Origin: JBGSKY01 sp041740995
Lineage (GTDB): Bacteria > Planctomycetota > Planctomycetia > Pirellulales > Pirellulaceae
Length of the DNA: 30,509 bases
Reading direction: 5' to 3'
Assembly: GCA_041740995.1 (NCBI GenBank)
Contig: JBGSKY010000289.1
Span: forward strand, 1 to 30,509
Shown here: positions 24,920 through 30,509 of the stretch, piece by piece
Layout: each line of letters starts with the position of its first letter
Numbering within the stretch: the stretch's first letter is position 1
Translations under genes and position numbers: made by a program
Notes under the pieces: model-generated
What the model saw: the letters and a program-made list of their open reading frames with translations, nothing else
Told to the model about the DNA's origin: nothing
Database searches by the model: none

Positions 24920-25783
24920 TTACAGTCGGCAGTTTGTGATTGACGTTTCGAGAATGGCCGAGGCACCGATCGCTTCGAGCTTCTCCATCGTTTCGATCAC
25001 GTCCTTGCGACGAACCATCACGCGGACTGCACACCAGGCGTCGTCTTCCAATTGAGAGATTGTCGGCGAATTGTAGCCGGGTGTGATGTTGTCGATCTCT
25101 GGCAATTTTGCACGCGGCATATTGAACTCCAACAGTGTGTAGTCGCGAGCAATCACGACGCCTTCAAGTCGTCGAACGATACGATCGGCAACCGCGGCAT
25201 GTCGGCAATGAGGGCTTTGAATTAACACCGTCTCATAACTGCCGATGTCGGTCAGAATTCGCAAGCTGTTTGCCGCCAGCGTGCTGCCCGTTTCTACTAA
25301 GTCAACTATCGCATCAGCAATGCCCAGCGAGATCATGACTTCGACCGAACCATTAAGATGCACGATGTGTGACTGGGCTTTATGCTCTGCTAGATATCGT
25401 TCCGTAGTGCCCGGGAAACTAGTCGCGATTCGTTTGCCGTCCAATTCGCTAGGGGTCTTGATCGTTGATTGCGTGGGGATACAGATCGAGAGCTTGCATC
25501 GGCCAAAACCTAGCGCCATCCGTTGCTCGACTTTCGCGCCCGACTCAGCGACCAAATCGCTGCCAGAGATTCCCAGATCAATTGCGCCTTCTTCGCACAG
25601 TGTTGGAATATCATCGGCTCGCAAAAAAGTCAGATCGACTGGCAATCCCTGCACGCGGGCAAAAAGCATTCGGTCTTGGCGACGAAACTGCAAACCAGCT
25701 TGTTGTAGCAATGCGGTTGAGAGCTCGCTCAAACGCCCTTTGCTCGGCACGCCAAATCGTAGGTGTTCGTCGTTAAGTGTCAT
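24920..25783 (-). CDS. hisG: ATP phosphoribosyltransferase (histidine biosynthesis, long form)
   Basis: Joins ATP and PRPP, the first and feedback-regulated step of histidine synthesis; cytosolic. The 287 residues match the long HisG form with its own regulatory domain, so no HisZ partner is needed. Visible features: the N-terminal RFGVPSKGRLSE, GAIDLGISGSDLVAE, the PRPP-binding region with ADAIVDLVETGSTLAANSL, and the C-terminal ACT-like domain (about 215-287) with NITPGYNSPTIS. The C-terminal domain should bind histidine. It is the last gene of a minus-strand operon, 24 nt after the dienelactone hydrolase gene; other his genes are not in the window. Confidence 0.97.
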   Translation of the reverse strand: MTLNDEHLRFGVPSKGRLSELSTALLQQAGLQFRRQDRMLFARVQGLPVDLTFLRADDIPTLCEEGAIDLGISGSDLVAESGAKVEQRMALGFGRCKLSICIPTQSTIKTPSELDGKRIATSFPGTTERYLAEHKAQSHIVHLNGSVEVMISLGIADAIVDLVETGSTLAANSLRILTDIGSYETVLIQSPHCRHAAVADRIVRRLEGVVIARDYTLLEFNMPRAKLPEIDNITPGYNSPTISQLEDDAWCAVRVMVRRKDVIETMEKLEAIGASAILETSITNCRL

Positions 25784-25807
25784 TGGTGTCTGTTCGTTGT
25801 TGGAAAA

Positions 25808-26626
25808 CTAATTTACGTTCTGTGCCGGTTGAAAAGATTCGTGAAGAAAGTCTTGCATCGCTTCCCATGAACGTTTGTCGGCAAGCGGATTGTAGGCGGC
25901 GCCGCGCGAGTTGTCATCGCCAGCCATCGGTTGAGTGAATGAGTGCACTGCATGAGAGTAGACATTCATCTGCCAATCAACATTCGCAGCGTTAAATTCT
26001 TGCTTCATCGCTTCGATATCCGAATAGGGAACGAACGGGTCATCGGCTCCATGGCAGATCAAAATATGCGACTTGATATTTTTCGCATCGGCCGGCGTGA
26101 CTGAATCGAGTCCACCGTGGAAAGAGATGACGGCGTCGATGTCGGCGCCACTGCGAGCCAGCTCCAGAACGCCGGTTCCACCAAAGCAATAGCCGATCGC
26201 AGCGATGTCGTCTTTCGCAACTTCGCGACGCTTGCGAAGTTGTTCAAGACCGACAGTCAATCGGTTTCGATAGAGCTCACGATCGGATTTGAAGCTGCCA
26301 GACAATTTGACCGCCGATTGCACGTCGTTTGGTCGGACGCCTTTGCCATAAACATCGACAGCGAAGGCAACGAAGCCAAGTTCAGCGAGCATCTTGCAGC
26401 GATTCTTTTCATAATCGGTCAACCCCATCCACTGATGCACAACGAGCACACCTGGGACAACATGATCGGCGAGCTGGGCATCCCAGGCGACGAAGCCTTC
26501 AAAAGTTTGGCCGCCGCTGGTGTACTCAACGGTTTCGGCTTTTATGTCAGCTGCCAACGTCGTCGACGCCATCAATAGACAAACCAAAGTGAATTGACAA
26601 GCCAAAGTGCAATGAAAAAAACGCAA
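25808..26626 (-). CDS. Exported dienelactone-hydrolase-family alpha/beta hydrolase
   Basis: 272 residues with a signal peptide (cleavage near Ala26, TTLAA|DI) and an alpha/beta hydrolase fold. The dienelactone hydrolase triad is visible: Cys147 in GYCFGG, Asp196 in GADDPF, His228 in HAVHSF. Family members open lactone rings or cleave esters, but this exported one's substrate is unknown. The start is TTG, supported by the ribosome site at 26635-26640 and because the next ATG, at codon 20, would delete the signal peptide. It overlaps nothing but starts 5 nt after the hemA stop, so it belongs to the same operon as hemA and hisG. Confidence 0.9.
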   Translation of the reverse strand: MRFFHCTLACQFTLVCLLMASTTLAADIKAETVEYTSGGQTFEGFVAWDAQLADHVVPGVLVVHQWMGLTDYEKNRCKMLAELGFVAFAVDVYGKGVRPNDVQSAVKLSGSFKSDRELYRNRLTVGLEQLRKRREVAKDDIAAIGYCFGGTGVLELARSGADIDAVISFHGGLDSVTPADAKNIKSHILICHGADDPFVPYSDIEAMKQEFNAANVDWQMNVYSHAVHSFTQPMAGDDNSRGAAYNPLADKRSWEAMQDFLHESFQPAQNVN

Positions 26627-26631
26627 TTGTG

Positions 26632-27954
26632 TTACTCCTTCAATTCAGTTTGTTCGATACGGAAAAGTCGTCGAAGTGCCAGTAAAAGTTCGACGCCGTT
26701 ACCGTTTTCTGTTTCTTGACGCAACGATTGCAGCGGCGGATTGAGCAGTTTATTGACCAGTCGATCCAACGTGTCGCTAATCTCGGCTTGAACCTCCGGT
26801 GCAACCGCGTGTTGCGACAAGCGGCTTTGCAATCGGTCCAATTCTGCCGACTTGATTTCATCGGTCAAGTCACGCAGCGCCTTGATCGTTGGTCCGGTCT
26901 GCCAGAATTTAGAATCGATCATAAACCGCTGAGTTTCTTCGGCGATGATCGCTTTCGCTCTTGGGAATTGTTGCTGGCGAAAATTTAAATTGCGTTCGCA
27001 AACGGCTTGCAAATCGTCGATCGAATAGACGTAGGTTTGGGGCAGGTCGCCAATCGAGGCTTCGAAATCGCGCGGCACTGCAAGATCGAGAATCAATTGC
27101 GAACTGCGTTTACGACGTTGTGCCAACAGATTTGCGTAGCGATCTTTCGTGACAATTGGCTGCGTTGAAGAAGTCGTGCTGATGATCAGGTCTGCGGCCC
27201 GCAGTTCATCGTCGAGGCTTTCCCAAGGTAATGCCACTAACGTCATGCGACCGTCGAATTCGATCTGTAATTCATCCGCAATTCGATTGGCGTTTTCCAG
27301 CGATCGATTGAGCAATCGAATCTTCTGCGCCCCGGCGGCGAACAAATATCGCAGCGTTTCGGTACCCATTTCTCCGCTGCCAATTACCGTAATATGTTTA
27401 TCATCGAAGCGTTCAAAAAACTCGCCAGCCACTTCGCTGACTGCGACGCTGGGGATCGAGATCCGTTTGGTGTGCACTTCGGTTTCGTTGGCCACGCGTT
27501 TTGCCACATGGCTGGCTCGCTGGAATATCGCATGGACGATCGGTCCAGCCGTACTGACATGACGAGCGGCTTCGTACGCGTCCTTCACTTGCGACAAAAT
27601 TTGCGATTCGCCGATCACTAGGCTGTCCAGTGAACATGCGACGGTAAAGAGGTGTTCGGCCGCTTTGGCGTCGGTCGCGCCGATCAGATGCATGGCATAA
27701 GCGGCTGCGTCCAATCGATGAAAGTTGACGATAAAATTGCGCAACGCATCAGTGCTCGGCAGTTGGTCTTCTGACATCGCTGCGGAATAAAGTTCGACAC
27801 GATTGCAAGTGCTTAATAACGCGAACTCCGCCAGAGCGTATTCGGCCCGCAATGCGCGTAAGGCTTCTTCGACTTGCGGCGGCATAAAGGCAAGTTGTTC
27901 CCGCAACTGCACCGGTGTCCGGTGATGGCTGCAACCGATCATCGCCAACTTCAT
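26632..27954 (-). CDS. hemA: Glutamyl-tRNA reductase (heme synthesis)
   Basis: Reduces glutamyl-tRNA to glutamate-1-semialdehyde with NADPH, the first step of the C5 heme pathway; cytosolic. The 440 residues show the N-terminal GCSHHRTPVQLREQLAF, the catalytic Cys50 in STCNRVE, GESQILSQVKDAYEAA, the NADPH site VIGSGEMGTETL, and the C-terminal dimerisation helices. Length fits the family. The start overlaps the stop codon of the upstream hemX-like gene in an ATGA, so the two are translationally coupled. This hemX-hemA order is common and supports the identification. Confidence 0.98.
   Translation of the reverse strand: MKLAMIGCSHHRTPVQLREQLAFMPPQVEEALRALRAEYALAEFALLSTCNRVELYSAAMSEDQLPSTDALRNFIVNFHRLDAAAYAMHLIGATDAKAAEHLFTVACSLDSLVIGESQILSQVKDAYEAARHVSTAGPIVHAIFQRASHVAKRVANETEVHTKRISIPSVAVSEVAGEFFERFDDKHITVIGSGEMGTETLRYLFAAGAQKIRLLNRSLENANRIADELQIEFDGRMTLVALPWESLDDELRAADLIISTTSSTQPIVTKDRYANLLAQRRKRSSQLILDLAVPRDFEASIGDLPQTYVYSIDDLQAVCERNLNFRQQQFPRAKAIIAEETQRFMIDSKFWQTGPTIKALRDLTDEIKSAELDRLQSRLSQHAVAPEVQAEISDTLDRLVNKLLNPPLQSLRQETENGNGVELLLALRRLFRIEQTELKE
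26635..26640 (-). promoter_or_regulatory. Ribosome binding site deciding the TTG start of the hydrolase
   Basis: AAGGAG on the minus strand lies inside the last codons of hemA (AAG GAG then TAA), 8 nt before the TTG at 26626. It is the best Shine-Dalgarno site in the operon and justifies a TTG start. Confidence 0.85.
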
Positions 27955-28844
27955 GACGCCACCTGCCGCTCAGCATGATCGCGCTTCGAGATCGCCTGTA
28001 TCGAAGCATCTGGCTTTGGCGGGCGGCCATGAGCATTCAAAAAGACGGTGCAAATTGCGACTGCGGTCAATGCGAATGTGACCACATTAAGCGTCACTGC
28101 ATTGGAGCCGCCGCGACGTGACGTTTTGACTTCGATTGTCAAAGCGATCAACATCCAAAGCAGCAGTCCGCCGCTGATTAAAATGCCGGGCTCTAACCAA
28201 GGCACGCTTTGCCGACCAAACGCGTTCATAATGAATCCGCCGATCAGTCCCACCGCAATACAAGCAGTCGAAGCGATCAAGCACGAGCGGCCCATGCTGT
28301 CGAGATATTCCAGCGACGGCAATCTGAGTGGACCACCGACACCGCGTTTGGATTTCAATCGACGTTGCTGCCACAATCGCATGATTGCGACGACCAAGCC
28401 AAGGCTTACCGAGACGGTTGCCAGCGAGAGGCCGCCGCCGTGAATGTAGCCCCACCAAGTCGCCAAGCTGCCGTCACGCTGGAATGGTTGGCCATCTCGC
28501 AGCGACATCGATACTAAAATGAAAAGAATGACAATAGGCAGCAAGAAAATGCCGAAGATGCCCTTGGGTCTGCGCATTGTGAGCAGCACGTAAACCAGTG
28601 CTAATCCAAAGGCCGCAATTTGGCTCCAATCAAAAAAAGTGGCGGGGATGGTCCAGTGCCCGAGCTGCTCTTGGGCCAGCCGCATTCGATTATAAACAAA
28701 CAGACCATGCGTCAATATCGTTGCGATGGCCAGCCCTACCAGGACGCTGAATTGCCAAGACAAACGGAAGAATAGCCGTGAGACTTCAACCGCCCATACG
28801 ATTACATAGCCAAGCAAGAAGTAGCCGATAGTGACGCCAGTCAT
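27951..28844 (-). CDS. HemX/CcsA-family membrane protein, cytochrome c assembly-like
   Basis: A 297-residue polytopic membrane protein with about eight hydrophobic helices, from the ATG at 28844. The frame opens earlier at a GTG (28913), but that adds a non-hydrophobic stretch. The pattern VTIGYFLLGYVIVWAVEVSRL at the start and SLATWWGYIHGGGLSLATV in the middle match the HemX/CcsA heme-handling family; candidate heme-facing histidines are in THGLF and YIHGG. These proteins help heme reach cytochrome c or tune HemA levels. The stop overlaps the hemA start by 4 nt. It follows a palindromic repeat, behind which lies the OleC-like gene. Confidence 0.88.
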   Translation of the reverse strand: MTGVTIGYFLLGYVIVWAVEVSRLFFRLSWQFSVLVGLAIATILTHGLFVYNRMRLAQEQLGHWTIPATFFDWSQIAAFGLALVYVLLTMRRPKGIFGIFLLPIVILFILVSMSLRDGQPFQRDGSLATWWGYIHGGGLSLATVSVSLGLVVAIMRLWQQRRLKSKRGVGGPLRLPSLEYLDSMGRSCLIASTACIAVGLIGGFIMNAFGRQSVPWLEPGILISGGLLLWMLIALTIEVKTSRRGGSNAVTLNVVTFALTAVAICTVFLNAHGRPPKPDASIQAISKRDHAERQVAS

Positions 28845-28949
28845 AATTCTGTTTTCGGTGTCGTTTTCGGCGGGATGGCATTGAGCAGGACCAATCAAGC
28901 AGCTCCGCGCCACTCGATTTGTAGTACCGTCGACAAATTTATCTTAATT

Positions 28950-29020
28950 AGCGGTAGCGCGCGAGCCCTCCGGTTCTTGTTTGACAGTCCAAAGAACCGG
29001 AGGGCTCGCGCCCAACCGCT
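28950..29020. repeat. REP-like dispersed palindrome, locus D (best copy)
   Basis: A near-perfect hairpin. The left arm at 28950-28978 starts AGCGGTAGCGCGCGAGCCCT and ends CCGGTTCTT; the right arm at 28992-29020 starts AAGAACCGGAGGGCTCGCGC and ends CCAACCGCT. They pair at 27 of 29 positions around a 13-nt loop. It lies 103 nt beyond the stop of the OleC-like gene and 105 nt before the hemX-like start, and has no T-run. Confidence 0.93.
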
Positions 29021-29123
29021 ACGCTCTTTAAAGAATTCGCGAAACGGCAACTTTTGTCAGGACGTTTCCTAATAAGTCCAAAACGCAATTATGATCGGCA
29101 AGGCGATTTGAGGCAAACGGGCA

Positions 29124-30509
29124 TCATTTCGAATATTGAGCACGTTTGAACTGCTTCGTAGCCCAGATTTGTAACCGCTCGCGGAAGATTTTTGAATTGT
29201 GGAGAATATCCGTCGGAAGTTTGTTCGGATAGAGCAAAAAATGCTGCAAAGCGACCGACTTGGAATTTTCAGCTGCCAATCGACGCAACTCAAGCACAAG
29301 CTGCTGGCTCCGCGACGTCGATCTGTAAAGCTGGCTGTCATTGGTCTCAATCACCATGACTGGCACCATGACATCATCTACATTCACGCCGACAAGTCCA
29401 CTGCGAAGGACCTGTGGATGGCGATTGATGATCGATTCGCATGGCTCTGAATAGAGCGTTGTGCCGTCCGCCAATTCGACCCGATGGGATTTGCGGCCGC
29501 AGTACCAAAATCGATTTTGATCGTCGAAGTAACCAACGTCGCCCATTCGATGCCAAATCGTTTCGCCATCGTGCATTTTCTGCAGCGGATTGTGGTCGGT
29601 CCGCGTTACATATTTCGTTGAGACCATCGGCCCACAAACGACCAGCTCGCCGATTTCGCCCGTTTGCATCTCGATCGCATCGCTTAGTTGAGCGATTGGA
29701 GCATCATCGATCTTAATCACTTTCCACTGGACGGCCTCGAATCGATTGCCAACGCAAGTGCCACAACCTTGATCTGTTTGCATCGCCGTACCGCCGAGCA
29801 CCTCACGCGATTCGATCGACGCGATTGGCAGAGCTTCGGTCGCGCCATAGGGCGTAAAGATTTCTCCGTCGGGGTGCATCATCTGGCGAATAGACATCAA
29901 TGTTGGCGGCGGAACTGGTGCACCTGCCGAAAGCACCAGCTTTAAAGACGGACATTTTCGCCCAGACGTGTCACAATGCTTCGCAACAACGCGCCACAGG
30001 GCTGGCGAACCAAACGCTTGATTGACTTGCCATTGATCAATCGCGTCGAGCAGTTTCACAGGGTCGACGTCGGCTGGCCTGATCGGATTCATATCGGGAA
30101 TTATGGTTGTCGTACCCATCACAGCGTTGAACAACCCAAATAGTGGGAAGCAAGCCAAATCAACGCGGCCAGGTTGGATGCCGTAGTGTTGCACAAGCTG
30201 GTCAATCTGGGCGTTAAAAGTCTTGTGCGTATACAAAACGCCTTTCGGCGGGCCGGTGCTACCAGTCGTAAAAATGATCGCCGCTGGGTCAGTCAGTTTT
30301 GTTGAAACCGGTTGAAGCGGGTTGTTTGATTTCAACAAAGTTGCATAAGTCGGCTTGGGCAGAAAGCCAAAAGTCGGGCCAACGGTCACATTTTTCAAAG
30401 CGTATGAAAACCGGCTGGCGAAAAACTTTACAAGCCATTGAACACGGGAGATCGCCACGAATCCATCCGGTCGGGAGGCTTGCAAAGAGGCGAGCAAGTG
30501 TTCACGCGG
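29124..30509 (-). CDS. OleC-like AMP-dependent ligase (cut by window edge)
   Basis: The frame is open through the right edge, so the N-terminus is missing; about 461 residues are present. It is an adenylating enzyme of the acyl-CoA ligase superfamily: the P-loop IIFTTGSTGPPKG, the A5 motif FTPYGATEALP, the A8-like region DVGYFDDQNRFWYCGRKS and a C-terminal subdomain are visible. The order and the FYC-type hinge resemble OleC, the beta-lactone synthetase of the bacterial olefin (OleABCD) pathway, but ordinary fatty-acyl ligase is an alternative. No oleA, oleB or oleD is visible; the upstream side lies outside the window. Confidence 0.8.
   Translation of the reverse strand, partial: PREHLLASLQASRPDGFVAISRVQWLVKFFASRFSYALKNVTVGPTFGFLPKPTYATLLKSNNPLQPVSTKLTDPAAIIFTTGSTGPPKGVLYTHKTFNAQIDQLVQHYGIQPGRVDLACFPLFGLFNAVMGTTTIIPDMNPIRPADVDPVKLLDAIDQWQVNQAFGSPALWRVVAKHCDTSGRKCPSLKLVLSAGAPVPPPTLMSIRQMMHPDGEIFTPYGATEALPIASIESREVLGGTAMQTDQGCGTCVGNRFEAVQWKVIKIDDAPIAQLSDAIEMQTGEIGELVVCGPMVSTKYVTRTDHNPLQKMHDGETIWHRMGDVGYFDDQNRFWYCGRKSHRVELADGTTLYSEPCESIINRHPQVLRSGLVGVNVDDVMVPVMVIETNDSQLYRSTSRSQQLVLELRRLAAENSKSVALQHFLLYPNKLPTDILHNSKIFRERLQIWATKQFKRAQYSK

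Noticed and set aside
29069..29350. A 93-codon frame inside the 3' end of the OleC-like gene.
   Set aside because: It overlaps the clearly coding ligase frame on the same strand and shows no family or domain pattern.

Overview
The window looks like chromosomal DNA of a planctomycete, most likely from the Pirellulales side of that phylum. The main reasons are a Ser/Thr kinase with the N-terminal extension typical of planctomycete kinases, an Omp85/BamA system with a long Pro/Gln-rich insertion, an OleC-like AMP ligase, large secreted proteins with no recognisable family, and weak or absent Shine-Dalgarno sites before most genes. I name the lineage from protein style only; there is no rRNA gene. 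No tRNA, CRISPR array, transposase or phage gene was found.

Layout, left to right. 1-381 is the end of a carotenoid desaturase/isomerase-like FAD enzyme. 555-3292 holds a serine O-acetyltransferase (minus) and UDP-glucose dehydrogenase (plus), separated by a divergent spacer with two strong palindromes. 3323-7468 (all minus) holds a BamA encoded as two separate ORFs (POTRA protein, then beta-barrel protein) followed by scpA. 7839-8870 is a flippase-like membrane protein. 9024-12295 (minus) holds purine nucleoside phosphorylase, the ribosome-assembly GTPase Der and a sucrose-phosphatase-like HAD enzyme. 12426-12614 is a small tandem repeat. 12697-15546 encodes a very large exported protein of unknown function. 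15941-18137 (plus) holds a small coiled-coil protein and a Ser/Thr kinase fused to a degenerate receiver domain. 18142-20095 (minus) holds bioF and a membrane-anchored protein. 20343-24908 (plus) holds a Gfo/Idh/MocA oxidoreductase, a probable carbohydrate-binding-like protein, a BatA-type VWA protein and a small membrane-protein gene broken at a run of eight A. 24920-30509 (minus) holds an OleC-like ligase, then a tight hemX-hemA-dienelactone hydrolase-hisG operon.

Most genes are housekeeping functions: cysteine, histidine, heme and biotin synthesis, purine salvage, ribosome assembly, chromosome condensation and outer-membrane assembly. The unusual material is the split BamA, the kinase with a pseudo-receiver, the frameshifted membrane gene, and a set of intergenic palindromes. 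One palindrome family (core GAACCGGAGGGCTCGCGCCC and its inverse) occurs at four separate loci, each time just beyond the 3' end of a gene, and behaves like a REP-type dispersed element.

I saw no clear multi-gene defence or novel enzymatic system. The best candidates for something undescribed are the two-gene BamA and the REP-like family. All calls are from reading the sequence; no database or structure search was run.
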